Source: CAZTXD01 sp964617995 (GTDB lineage: Bacteria > Actinomycetota > Acidimicrobiia > Spongiisociales > ZC4RG35). From it: DNA of 44,042 nucleotides. The position numbers and the translations under genes were made by a program. The stretch lies in NCBI GenBank assembly GCA_964617995.1, contig CAZTXD010000012.1, positions 1 through 44,042 on the forward strand, read 5' to 3'. Positions within the stretch are counted from its first letter, which is position 1, and each line of letters starts with the position of its first letter. Below, piece after piece: positions 29,242 through 37,737 of the stretch. Under the pieces are notes generated by a model, which was given only the letters and a program-made list of their open reading frames with translations, was not told the DNA's origin and searched no databases.

Positions 29242-30683
29242 TGGGCTCCGAGTCCGATACGCGGAACGACGTCGTTCCAGATCAGGAACACCGACAGGTA
29301 CCCGAAGAGGGCGACCGACCAGACCATTCCCCAGAGCCGCCAGCCCCGGATCTTGATCGGGCCCGGCAACGTCGTCCGGTTGAGCTGGATGAGGAGGATC
29401 GAGTAGACCAGCATCACGATGCCGTTCAGCGAGGCGACGATCACCAACAGGCGCATCGGTGCGGATATGGCGAAGAGGAGGATGATGGATGCGACGACGA
29501 TCTCCGCCCACACGATCGTCACGTAGAGAGCGGACTCGCTCCAGAATCGGCTCTCGCGCAGCCACCTGACCTTGAGAATGTCGGCGATCACCCGGCCGAC
29601 GTGATCGAGGATCCCCAGGTTGGTGGCGAACAACACCGCGGCGCCGGCCATCCAGAAGCTCGTCCTCAGCCACGGGCCGAAGAGCTCACCCAGCGCCGCT
29701 CCCTCAGCCCGTATGAAGTCGAAGCCGCGGCCTATGTCCCGGCCGTGGACCGTGGCCGTGGCGATGACCGAAAGCGCAACGACGGCCACGAGGCCGAACA
29801 CGACGAAGAAGACGAGGTGCTCCAGGTTGGCCGCCCGCCACCAGCCGCGCCAGCGTCGTAGGTTCTCGTCGTCCGACGGGAAGATGTGGCCGAGGGGCGG
29901 CCCGACCGACGGCCGGCCGGTGAGGGGCGACTCGATAGCCGCCAATCGCCCACCCATCCCCATCCCCTTGTCCCGTATCCAGTTCGACAGCGCCAGGTTG
30001 AGGGTGCCTCCGGCACCGGTGAACGCCAGCATTCCTAGCAGGAGGGCAGCGGTGATGTCGGGGTGGCCTCGGTAGCCGATCTCGGTGACGATGCTGGCCC
30101 AGGTCTCGATGTCTGTGACCGCCACGACCGCCACCACCAGGAAGAGGAGGAGGATCCCCACCAGCACCGCCTGGAAGCGCTCCACCACCCGGTAGGCGAC
30201 CGGGGAGACGGTGAGCGCCACCCCGATGGCTACGAGGCCCAGCACCGCCACGATGTCGACGGCGCCGGGACCCCAGCCGAACACGAATCCAGCGGTCGTC
30301 GAGGCGCCACTGGCCCACCCCGGCCAGACCCAGGGGACCGCGGTGAACAGCACGAAGACCCATGCCCAATGCCGCCACAGCCGCGTGAAGCCGGTGACGA
30401 CCGTCTCTCCCGTGGCGAGGGTGTAACGCTCGATCTCCATGTTGATGACGTACTGGGTGAGGATGCCGATGAGCGCGATCCACAGGAGCCCGAGTCCTGC
30501 CCGGGCGCTGATGTAGGGCCACAGGACGAACTCTCCGGTGCCGAAGCCAACCGCCACCAGGATCACACTGGGACCGACAATCCGCCTGACGGGGAGGGCA
30601 TCGGGGAGGTCGCGGAACGTGAGAGCGGGGAGCGGCTCGTCCGGCCTCTTCAGCGTCAGCTCGCCCCCGTCAGGGTTGGTCAA
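29238..30683 (-). CDS. Nramp-like transporter without the DPGN metal motif
   Basis: A protein of 481 aa with about 11 spans. The first helix reads GPSVILVAVGFGTGEFVLWP at ~37-56; its position matches Nramp span 1, where metal transporters have DPGN, but here the motif is GTGE. This places it with the Nramp-related proteins of unknown substrate rather than Mn/Fe importers. I start it at TTG 30683, which overlaps the sulfatase stop (TTGA); upstream residues in the frame are shadow translation of the sulfatase gene. It is coupled downstream to a 31-aa membrane peptide. Family moderately sure, substrate unknown. Confidence 0.72.
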   Translation of the reverse strand: MTNPDGGELTLKRPDEPLPALTFRDLPDALPVRRIVGPSVILVAVGFGTGEFVLWPYISARAGLGLLWIALIGILTQYVINMEIERYTLATGETVVTGFTRLWRHWAWVFVLFTAVPWVWPGWASGASTTAGFVFGWGPGAVDIVAVLGLVAIGVALTVSPVAYRVVERFQAVLVGILLLFLVVAVVAVTDIETWASIVTEIGYRGHPDITAALLLGMLAFTGAGGTLNLALSNWIRDKGMGMGGRLAAIESPLTGRPSVGPPLGHIFPSDDENLRRWRGWWRAANLEHLVFFVVFGLVAVVALSVIATATVHGRDIGRGFDFIRAEGAALGELFGPWLRTSFWMAGAAVLFATNLGILDHVGRVIADILKVRWLRESRFWSESALYVTIVWAEIVVASIILLFAISAPMRLLVIVASLNGIVMLVYSILLIQLNRTTLPGPIKIRGWRLWGMVWSVALFGYLSVFLIWNDVVPRIGLGAQ

Positions 30684-32179
30684 TGGAGCGAGCCTCCGAC
30701 GTCCTCGAGGAGGAGATCGAAGAGCGCCTGGGCGACCTCCGGCTCCTCCACCGTGTGCTCCCGGCCCGGGTCGAGGAGGGTGTCGTAGAGGCGGACCTGA
30801 CGGAGATCGTCGCGAGCGTGCAGCTCGTAGGGGTCTGTCCGGACCAGGACCCAATCGTGAAAGGCGGAGATGATGTTCCGCGAAGATCCGTCCTGACGGC
30901 CGGGGTCGGCCACGGAAGGCATCAGGTCCCGGCCCTCCATCCAGGGAGGGACACCGAGGCCCAGGGCGCTGACGATGGTGGGGGCGAGGTCATGGGTCGA
31001 GGCGTAACCCTCGTAGACGCCGGTACCCCGGTGGTCGGGGTGGCTGATCAACAGCGGCACGTCCACCACCTCGGGCCACAGCGCATCGGTGGGTTTACCG
31101 GTGATTCCGTGTTCGCCGAGGAGGATGCCGTGATCGCTCACCACCACGAGGAGTGTCGACTCCGTCAACCCCAGCTCGTCGACGGTGTCGAGGAACCTTC
31201 CCAGCCAGGCGTCCACCATCGTCACCTCTGCCGCGTACAGCACCCGCATCCGGGCCAACTGCGCCTCGTCCATGTAGTCGGCGTTCCCGTAGTAGGGGGT
31301 GACCGGCTCGGGCCCTCCGAAGCCGGCCTCGTCGTAGAGCTCGACGTACCGGGAGGGAGGATCCCACGGCTCGTGGGGGTCGAAAGAGTCGACCACCAGG
31401 AAGAACGGCCCCAGCGAGGCGGCATCCTCCAACCACCGGGCAGCCTCCCGGAACACCATCGGGGCGAGCCAGTCGTCCTCGCCGCTGCGGCCGTCGGTGT
31501 TCGCCACGTACTGGAGCAGGGCCGGGTGCCAACGGGACCCGCGCAGCGGCTCGGTCAGGTAGCCGTCGAGACGTTCCTGCCGCGCCGCTCCGGAAGGCCG
31601 GTACAGGTCGCCATGCTGTCCCCGGATCCACCGGAAGCTCCCAAAACCACGGTGGAAGTTCATGGAGGGCTTGTACATGTGAGGGGTGTCGGAGATGAGC
31701 CCGGTGGTGTACCCGGCTTGCTCCAGCAGCTCCGCCACCGTTGTCTGCTCCTCGGGTATCCGTTGCCAGCCCCGCAGCTGGACGGTGTCACCTTTCTGGG
31801 GAGTCCAATCCCGGAAGGGGAAGGTGCGAAGTCCGGTGTGGATGGCACGGCGCACCGGAAGGGTGGGCAACGATTCGGGGACGGCACCGGTGAACCGGGT
31901 CCCCCGAGATGCGATCTCGTCGAGGGTGGGCGTCTGGACCCAGTCGTTGCCGTAGGCCCCCACGAAGTCCTTACGCAAGGTGTCGAGCACCACCAGGATC
32001 ACGTTCATCCCGTTGGCGGGGCGAGCGAAGGTCGGCTCCACGGAGGGAACGGGCTGGGATCGTCCGCTGGAGAGGACAGTCCAACCCAACTGCGCGGCAT
32101 CCGGTCCCCACTTCACCAGCGGCAGAGCGCCCGCTGCCAGACCGGCCCCCTGCAGGAAACCGCGTCGGGTCAAGCGCAT
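30680..32179 (-). CDS. Tat-exported sulfatase-fold hydrolase with Thr nucleophile
   Basis: A protein of 499 aa. The twin-arginine signal is LTRRGFLQGAGLAAGALP. Alkaline-phosphatase-superfamily fold: VVLDTLRKD near 63-71 (metal Asp66), SFDPHEPWDPP, and SDHGILLGEHG (metal Asp-His). The nucleophile motif that is C-x-P-S-R in sulfatases is T-L-P-V-R here (Thr106), so formylglycine cannot form. A Thr nucleophile is typical of phosphodiesterase or phosphotransferase branches of the superfamily. AAGGAG lies 7 bases before ATG 32179. It may cleave or transfer a phospho- or sulfo-group on a surface glycan. Confidence 0.85.
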   Translation of the reverse strand: MRLTRRGFLQGAGLAAGALPLVKWGPDAAQLGWTVLSSGRSQPVPSVEPTFARPANGMNVILVVLDTLRKDFVGAYGNDWVQTPTLDEIASRGTRFTGAVPESLPTLPVRRAIHTGLRTFPFRDWTPQKGDTVQLRGWQRIPEEQTTVAELLEQAGYTTGLISDTPHMYKPSMNFHRGFGSFRWIRGQHGDLYRPSGAARQERLDGYLTEPLRGSRWHPALLQYVANTDGRSGEDDWLAPMVFREAARWLEDAASLGPFFLVVDSFDPHEPWDPPSRYVELYDEAGFGGPEPVTPYYGNADYMDEAQLARMRVLYAAEVTMVDAWLGRFLDTVDELGLTESTLLVVVSDHGILLGEHGITGKPTDALWPEVVDVPLLISHPDHRGTGVYEGYASTHDLAPTIVSALGLGVPPWMEGRDLMPSVADPGRQDGSSRNIISAFHDWVLVRTDPYELHARDDLRQVRLYDTLLDPGREHTVEEPEVAQALFDLLLEDVGGSLH

Positions 32180-32217
32180 TGCCGTGCTCCTTTACCTCCT
32201 CCCACCTCGACGACCTC

Positions 32218-32295
32218 TTCCTACCCGCCAGGCCCGAATCACAAACCCTCCAACGCATCCGGGCCGTTTCGATGTCCGGTCCAGCGGGTAGGGAA
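32218..32295. repeat. GCGGGTAGGGAA element, inverted pair
   Basis: TTCCTACCCGC (32218-32228) faces GCGGGTAGGGAA (32284-32295), giving 9-base perfect arms. The right copy is identical to 27876-27887. The pair lies between the divergent sulfatase-like and glycosyltransferase genes. Confidence 0.45.
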
Positions 32296-32390
32296 GAATC
32301 GGCTAACCGGCAACGTGCCCACGGAGGAATGACCCCCGAACCTCCCCCAAGTCACTCTCCGGACATGTTCGTCACTGGGGGAGAGGGGAA

Positions 32391-33146
32391 ATGAGACTCG
32401 ACATCGTCATCCCCGCCCACAACGAGGAGCACCGGATCGACCCGACGCTCCGGTCTTACCGCGCCGGGTTCCCCAATCCTGAGGTGCGGCTGATCGTGGC
32501 ACTCGATAGCTGCCAGGACTCCACGGCGGCGGTGGTGGAACGTCACATTCGCGACGATCCCCGTGTCGAGCTGCGCGTCTATCCCAAGATGGGCAAGGGC
32601 GGAGTCATCCAGGAGACCTTTCGTCACTGCCGCGGGGACCTCGTGGCTTTCGTGGACGCTGACGGAGCGACGCCCCCGGCCGAGCTGGCCCGACTGGTGG
32701 ACTCCGCCAGTCACGCAGCAGGAGCGATAGCCTCTCGCCGTCATCCCGCTTCGGTCATAGAGGGGCGTCGTCCCCGGGCACGCACCATGGCCAGCGCCAC
32801 CTTCGCATGGCTGGTGCGACAGCTCTTTCGCCTTCCCTACCGGGACACGCAGTGCGGGGCGAAGGTGATTCGCCGGGATGTCCTCCAACGAATCCTGCCA
32901 CTCCTGACCACCAGCAACTACGCCTTCGACGTGGATCTGCTCATGGTGGCGCACCGTCTCGGCTACCGGCTGGTAGAGGTTCCTACCGTCTGGATCGAAC
33001 GGCCCGGCTCTCGGGTTCGGCTCACTCGGGACGCCTGGCAGGCAGCCCGGTCGCTCGTCGATCTGTGGATCGATCATCGGCTGAGGCCGGTGAACGTGGC
33101 CGGCGTTGTGGGTGAACCGCTGGCGAGGAGACGCGGTGCGGCCTGA
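32391..33146 (+). CDS. Glycosyltransferase family 2 (dolichyl-phosphate-glucose/mannose synthase-like)
   Basis: A protein of 251 aa. The GT-A fold starts MRLDIVIPAHNEEHRIDP; MGKGGVIQETF is the ALG5/DPM-type GKGGA-like loop; FVDADGATP is the DxD metal site; and DTQCGAKVIRRDV is the QCGxK motif typical of polyprenyl-phosphate glycosyltransferases. No C-terminal membrane spans. It probably charges a polyprenyl phosphate with a sugar for surface glycan assembly. GAGGGG sits just before the ATG. Its end overlaps the next glycosyltransferase by 11 bases. Confidence 0.9.
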   Translation: MRLDIVIPAHNEEHRIDPTLRSYRAGFPNPEVRLIVALDSCQDSTAAVVERHIRDDPRVELRVYPKMGKGGVIQETFRHCRGDLVAFVDADGATPPAELARLVDSASHAAGAIASRRHPASVIEGRRPRARTMASATFAWLVRQLFRLPYRDTQCGAKVIRRDVLQRILPLLTTSNYAFDVDLLMVAHRLGYRLVEVPTVWIERPGSRVRLTRDAWQAARSLVDLWIDHRLRPVNVAGVVGEPLARRRGAA

Positions 33147-34338
33147 CGTCGTGTTGGTGTCCGACTATCCCCAGCCCGGCCGAACCCGGACACGTGGTGG
33201 CGTGGCTTCCTATACGGCCAACCTGGCGGCGGCCCTGACGCACGAGGGCGCCCGGGTGGTAGTGGTGGCGCCGCAGAGTGAGATCTCTGCCCGTATCCAT
33301 GACGACGGGGTGACGGTGGAGCCTGCCTGGGCACCGGGTCCTCTGGGTCTCCCCAGAGCGGTGGCAGTCGCACAGCGCCATGGGGCCCCGGTGGTCCACC
33401 TCCAGCATGAGGCGCTCCTTTTCGGGGGTCCATCGTCCCTGTTGGGACTGCCGGGGGCGTTGACGTCGCTACGCCGCAGCGGCTCGGCGGTGGCCGTGAC
33501 TCTCCACCAGGTGGTGATGCCGGAGGAGGTCGGCTCCGAGTTCCTCCGTCTGCATCGTGTGCCGATCCCCGGCCCGCTGGCCCGCAGAGGGCTGGCGGCC
33601 CTCCAGGGCCTCCTCGTCGGTGCCGCCGACGGGGCGGTGGTCCACGAACGGGCCTTCGCCCGCGCCCTCCCCGGATCGGTGGTGATTCCTCACGGCGTCA
33701 CCACAGAGCCTCCGCCGGAACGTGCCTGGGCCCGTCGCCGATTGAAGCTGCCCAGGGACGACCGGCTCGTGGTGCTCTGCTTCGGGTTCGTCGCCCCATA
33801 CAAGGGTCTGGAGGTGGCCCTCGAGGCGGCGGCCGGCCTGCCCCGGGTGAGGCTGGTGGTGGCGGGCGGACCCCATCCCCGTTTCGAGGCATACGCCCGC
33901 CGGCTGCGGACCCGGTGGCGGGATGTGGCCGACTTCGTCGGCTACGTCCCCGAGAACGAGGTCCCGTTCTGGCATGCCGCCGCCGATCTCGCTCTGTTCT
34001 GCTATCCGCGGCCCCACTCCTCCAGCGGGGCACTGGCGCTGGCCCTGGGCTGTGGCACCCCCTTCATGGCGAGCCGACCCCTGGCGCGGTGTGTGGGGGC
34101 TCCCGTCGAGGTGACCTTCGGGGCTGCGCCGGGAGAGCTGGCCCGCCGTCTCGGCGAGCTGGCGGTCGATCGCAGTGGGTTGCAGCCGTTGCGGTGGGCG
34201 GCACGGCGGATGGCGGCGGGACGCTCCTGGCGCGAAGTGGCGCGACGCCACCTCGACCTCTATTCCGATCTGGGCGACGATGGTTCGGTAGGAGGCGTCC
34301 CCGGGACCCTCGCCAGCCGCTCCGGGCTGTCGTCGTGA
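33136..34338 (+). CDS. GT4-like glycosyltransferase (GT-B fold)
   Basis: A protein of 400 aa. The N-terminal domain has GGVASYTANLAAALTHEG and VVHLQHE. The C-terminal nucleotide-sugar domain has LCFGFVAPYKGLEVALEAA, LVVAGGPHPRFEAYARRL and FVGYVPENEVPFWHAAADLALF. The usual E-x7-E motif is degenerate (SSGALALALGCGTPF has no Glu). The start GTG 33136 has GAGGAG 5 bases upstream and overlaps the preceding gene. The last 79 bases overlap the convergent sulfotransferase gene. Acceptor and donor are unknown. Confidence 0.85.
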   Translation: MRPDVVLVSDYPQPGRTRTRGGVASYTANLAAALTHEGARVVVVAPQSEISARIHDDGVTVEPAWAPGPLGLPRAVAVAQRHGAPVVHLQHEALLFGGPSSLLGLPGALTSLRRSGSAVAVTLHQVVMPEEVGSEFLRLHRVPIPGPLARRGLAALQGLLVGAADGAVVHERAFARALPGSVVIPHGVTTEPPPERAWARRRLKLPRDDRLVVLCFGFVAPYKGLEVALEAAAGLPRVRLVVAGGPHPRFEAYARRLRTRWRDVADFVGYVPENEVPFWHAAADLALFCYPRPHSSSGALALALGCGTPFMASRPLARCVGAPVEVTFGAAPGELARRLGELAVDRSGLQPLRWAARRMAAGRSWREVARRHLDLYSDLGDDGSVGGVPGTLASRSGLSS

Positions 34339-35279
34339 GGCTGGGACCATGTGAAGGGCCCGTAGAACCGGTCGGCGACCCCGGCGGTGAGAGTGCGGAG
34401 GCGGAGGATGTCCTCGGGGGAGAGTCGTCGTCTCCACACCGAGGTGTTGCGCCGGCTGTCGCGTCGGAGGTGATGGAGGGCCCCCGATGGCGCCTCCACC
34501 GGGTTGACCGGGCTGGTGGTGCCCTGCACGAGCCGCTGGACCCGGGAGGTGTATGGCAGGCCCAAACGCGCGAACAGCCCGGGAAACTCACCGAAGGGGT
34601 CGACCGATAGGTCCTCGTGACGGGTGATCACCCAGCAGGGATGCCGCTCCCTGTACTCGTCCACCAACGCATAGACGATCCGCCACAATGCCCCGGCCTG
34701 GAAGATCGGGTCGTCAGAGCGTGCCGCCCGCGTGACCTCGTCGGCGAACGGTGCCAGCGGTCCTCGCATCAGTTCCGGCTGGGCGAGCAGGTCGGGAAAG
34801 CGGTTGGGCTCTGCGATCCGCAGGTAGCTCCACGCGAAGGCCCCGGGGTGACGGACCATTATCACGACGTCCATGCCGAAGCTCCGGGCCAGCCACTCGG
34901 CCGAGAACAGCGCGATCGGGTCCTTGAGGAGGGGGCGCGGGTGGGCGAGCAGCCGCCGGTACCAGGAGCGGGGGAGATCGCGCACCGCCCCCAGGGATCG
35001 CAGCGGGCCGTCGTAACGCCGCAGGTGTACGAGGGGCCGGTAGCGGAAAGCGAGAGTGTCAGCCATCGCCCGAGCGACCTCCCCTGCGATGCCGGTCTCC
35101 TCGGTCAGGTAGGTGTATTGGTGTCGCCACCGGTGGGCGAATGTCCCCACGGGGTGATCGACGTTGAAGGGCTCGTGTATGTAGGCGACGCCTGGTGCCG
35201 CCGCCAGCAGACGACCCACCCAGGTTGTCCCCGAGCGGATGGCCCCGGTGACGAGGATGGGGCGGCCGAAGGAGGTCAC
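34260..35279 (-). CDS. PAPS-dependent sulfotransferase 1
   Basis: A protein of 339 aa. The PAPS 5'-phosphosulfate loop is TGAIRSGTTWVGRLL (~9-23), and the 3'-phosphate site is VIMVRHPGAFAWSYL. IHEPFN follows the loop as in carbohydrate sulfotransferases. No signal or membrane span, so it works in the cytoplasm on a lipid-linked or soluble glycan. GTG 35279 overlaps the stop of sulfotransferase 2 (GTGA). The C-terminal coding end overlaps the convergent GT4 gene by 79 bases. A sulfated surface glycan is inferred. Confidence 0.87.
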   Translation of the reverse strand: MTSFGRPILVTGAIRSGTTWVGRLLAAAPGVAYIHEPFNVDHPVGTFAHRWRHQYTYLTEETGIAGEVARAMADTLAFRYRPLVHLRRYDGPLRSLGAVRDLPRSWYRRLLAHPRPLLKDPIALFSAEWLARSFGMDVVIMVRHPGAFAWSYLRIAEPNRFPDLLAQPELMRGPLAPFADEVTRAARSDDPIFQAGALWRIVYALVDEYRERHPCWVITRHEDLSVDPFGEFPGLFARLGLPYTSRVQRLVQGTTSPVNPVEAPSGALHHLRRDSRRNTSVWRRRLSPEDILRLRTLTAGVADRFYGPFTWSQPHDDSPERLARVPGTPPTEPSSPRSE

Positions 35280-36205
35280 TTGCGTCTCCAGGGGAGATAG
35301 CCGAGAGCCACCAGGCCGGGCCAGGTCAGAGCGGTTACCTGGGCGCGACGCCACGGCGGCATCTCCTCCCGCCAGGAGTCGTCGACACGGATGGGGATGA
35401 GGCCGCGCTCAAAACGCATCGGGTTGCCCGAGACTGCGTGTCCCGCTGCCAGACGCACCGAACTGCCCTCCAGCGCAACGTTCCCTTCCCCGCCGACCAG
35501 GGTCAGCACCTGTCGAACCGCCGTCCCGGGGGCCCGAACCATGTCCTCGTAGCGCAGGAAGAGCGAGGAGGTGACACGGCGGGTCAGCCATCCTGCGGCC
35601 AGGTTGGAGACGTTCCATTCCAGTGCCGATCGGATGGGGCTCTGTCGGGCCATGGCGCGTCCGGTGCCGGGATCGTGTTTGTGCCGGCTCCACGAGTGGG
35701 CCACCGCTCGGCTGTCCCGGACCAGGTGGACCGCATGCAGCTCGATCCTCTCCGAGCGGGCCAGGACGTGGCCGAAGGATGGGTCCTTGCTGGAGTCCAC
35801 GACGATGCGCGACCCGGAGACGTCGGCGATCGCCTCATAGAGACGCTCGAAGTACGACAGGTAGGTGGCTACCTCTTCGCCCAGGCCCTCCCGTGGGGAT
35901 CCTGAGGCGAGCGACGGGATCCGCTTGACTCGATCCACACGTGACTGCAGGCGGAGCACCGCCTCGTGATCGAGCTCCGCCACGGATCCAAAGGCTCTCT
36001 CCAGGGCCTTCCCCCAAAACGGACAGGAGAGGCTGGGTTCCCCGCAGTCGCAGCGTCGATTCTCGACCAGACCCCGCCGCCACAGGTAGCGCAGCTCTCC
36101 GGGGGAGACCACCCCATCGACCTCACCGAGCATGCGGGCCAGGAGAGTGCTGCCGCTGCGGCTGTAGCCGGTGATCAGAATCACCCTGATCGGCTCGTTG
36201 GTCAT
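35276..36205 (-). CDS. PAPS-dependent sulfotransferase 2
   Basis: A protein of 309 aa. The PAPS loop is ITGYSRSGSTLLARML, the second site VHLVRDSRAVAHSWSR. A Cys-bearing stretch (RRCDCGEPSLSCPFW) between them is a feature of this sulfotransferase subgroup and could bind a metal. IVVDSSKDPSF is also typical. The start ATG 36205 overlaps the GT2 stop (ATGA), so GT2, sulfotransferase 2 and sulfotransferase 1 form one coupled run. Confidence 0.88.
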   Translation of the reverse strand: MTNEPIRVILITGYSRSGSTLLARMLGEVDGVVSPGELRYLWRRGLVENRRCDCGEPSLSCPFWGKALERAFGSVAELDHEAVLRLQSRVDRVKRIPSLASGSPREGLGEEVATYLSYFERLYEAIADVSGSRIVVDSSKDPSFGHVLARSERIELHAVHLVRDSRAVAHSWSRHKHDPGTGRAMARQSPIRSALEWNVSNLAAGWLTRRVTSSLFLRYEDMVRAPGTAVRQVLTLVGGEGNVALEGSSVRLAAGHAVSGNPMRFERGLIPIRVDDSWREEMPPWRRAQVTALTWPGLVALGYLPWRRK

Positions 36206-37173
36206 GGTTGGTCGCCTGTGTGTCGCCCCGTAGGCAACCCGACCAGCACCTCGCGGCGCAGCCGCCGCAGCCACGATCCCCGGTGACGGGTGTCGTGCTC
36301 GTCGATGTAGCGGCGGGCCTCGCGGCCGAGGGGAGGCCATTCGTCGCCCCCTGCCCGCCACAGTCGCGCAGCGTCCCGGATCCCGCGGACCGCCTGTCCG
36401 AGCTCCCGGTTGAAGCCGGCCCGCACCAGCCAGCCTCCTGCCCTGGAAAGGGTCCCTGGGAGGGTCCGGTGATGGCGGTGGTGGACCAGCACCGCGTTGC
36501 GGGTCTGGTAGTAGGTCCTGCCGTCGTCCCATCTCATTCGAACCTCGGGGGAGACTTTGTGACGGACGACGATCCCGGGGTCGTAGAGGATGTGGTATCC
36601 CAACCCGATCAGCTTGTAGGAGAGGTCGAGCTCTTCCTCGCAGAAGAAGAGCCGCTCGTCGTAACCGCCGGCAGCCTCGAAAGCCGCGCGCCGCAGGGCA
36701 TGTCCCACCCCCACGAAGCGTGACACCGGGACCGTCTCATCGTGGTGCGCCAGTTGGGGCGGGTAGACCCAGGTGGTGGGGTCGACGTCTCCGCTGAGGT
36801 ATTCCTCGGCGCGGAACGCGACCGCACCCACTCGGGAAGACGAGGTGAGCTGCTCGGCGGCCCGGGAAAGGGCCAGCGAGGAGGCGAAGACGGCGTCGTT
36901 GTCGAGGCACACCACCCATTCCGCCCGGCCTCGTCCCATCCCCAGGTTGCGCCCCGCGGGAACCCCGATATTGGACCCCACCTCGACGAGACGCACGTTC
37001 GAATGCCCGTTGGCGAGGCTCCGCAGCTCGGCGACCTGATCGGGTGAGCTCCCCTGGTCGACCACCCACAGCGTCACCGAGACCTCCTCCTGGGACAGCA
37101 CCGAGCGGAGCGTCTCGAGGGTGTCGTCCCGGCGCTCCCAAGACAGCACGACCACGTCGACATCCGGGATCAT
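36202..37173 (-). CDS. Glycosyltransferase family 2 (rhamnosyltransferase-like)
   Basis: A protein of 323 aa. GT-A fold: VDVVVLSWERRDDTLETLRSV at the start, WVVDQGSSP, IGVPAGRNLGM, and VVCLDNDAVF (DxD). GHALRRAAFEAAGGYDERLFFCEEELDLSYKL is the acceptor/catalytic segment (the usual ED is EE). C-terminal ~90 residues are basic. First gene of the coupled run with the two sulfotransferases. The start is ATG 37173; upstream readings lie in non-coding sequence. Confidence 0.9.
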   Translation of the reverse strand: MIPDVDVVVLSWERRDDTLETLRSVLSQEEVSVTLWVVDQGSSPDQVAELRSLANGHSNVRLVEVGSNIGVPAGRNLGMGRGRAEWVVCLDNDAVFASSLALSRAAEQLTSSSRVGAVAFRAEEYLSGDVDPTTWVYPPQLAHHDETVPVSRFVGVGHALRRAAFEAAGGYDERLFFCEEELDLSYKLIGLGYHILYDPGIVVRHKVSPEVRMRWDDGRTYYQTRNAVLVHHRHHRTLPGTLSRAGGWLVRAGFNRELGQAVRGIRDAARLWRAGGDEWPPLGREARRYIDEHDTRHRGSWLRRLRREVLVGLPTGRHTGDQP

Positions 37174-37308
37174 GGCTGTCCCATACCCAGGCCGGAGCCC
37201 GTCGAATCCCCCCCGCCTACGTACCCGATGCCAACATGTCGGCGACACCGGAAAGCACGCTGGCGGCGTTGCCTCTAGAGTCACCTCGACTACGAGGAGG
37301 TAGCATTG

Positions 37309-37704
37309 GTGAACGACGATCAGTCCGGCGAACCCATACCCGAGCCGGACGCGACTTCGGGCACGACCGCCCTCGGTGACTCGCAGCTGCTCATGGTCGG
37401 AGGCGCGGTCATCCTGGCCGGCTTCTTGGTCTTCGCCGTGATCATGGGCGAGTTCATGTACTCGGCGGTCTTCATCTCGGTAGCGGCGATCGTCGTCATG
37501 GCGGTCCGCAGGGTGGGCGGGCTGACCCTCGGCAATGGAACCCTGCGGCTCCTGGGCTACTTCATGGGTCTGGTGGGGGCGGCCCTGCTCATCGCCGACC
37601 TGCGTTTCGGCTTCCCTTCGGGCGTGGCCGACAACCTCGCCAACGCGACCTTTTACGTGGGTTGCCTGCTGATGTTCCTGGGTGCCCGCGGCCTCGAGGC
37701 CTGA
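37309..37704 (+). CDS. Small membrane protein of unknown function
   Basis: A protein of 131 aa from GTG 37309 (TTG 37306 is also possible). An acidic N-terminus (~1-25) precedes about four hydrophobic segments: LLMVGGAVILAGFLVFAVIM, AVFISVAAIVVMAV, LLGYFMGLVGAALLIADL and ATFYVGCLLMFLGA. GAGGAGG lies 8 bases before the GTG. I do not recognise the family. It lies between the glycan region and the ABC transporter operon on the opposite strand, and is convergent with the latter. Confidence 0.7.
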   Translation: MNDDQSGEPIPEPDATSGTTALGDSQLLMVGGAVILAGFLVFAVIMGEFMYSAVFISVAAIVVMAVRRVGGLTLGNGTLRLLGYFMGLVGAALLIADLRFGFPSGVADNLANATFYVGCLLMFLGARGLEA

Positions 37705-37737
37705 CGAGCGCCCCAACGAAGGTGCACCGACCCGCGC

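Noticed and set aside
30683..32332. 549-codon plus-strand frame
   Set aside because: Antisense to the Tat-exported sulfatase-fold gene, which has a signal peptide, ribosome site and metal motifs. The plus-strand product has none.
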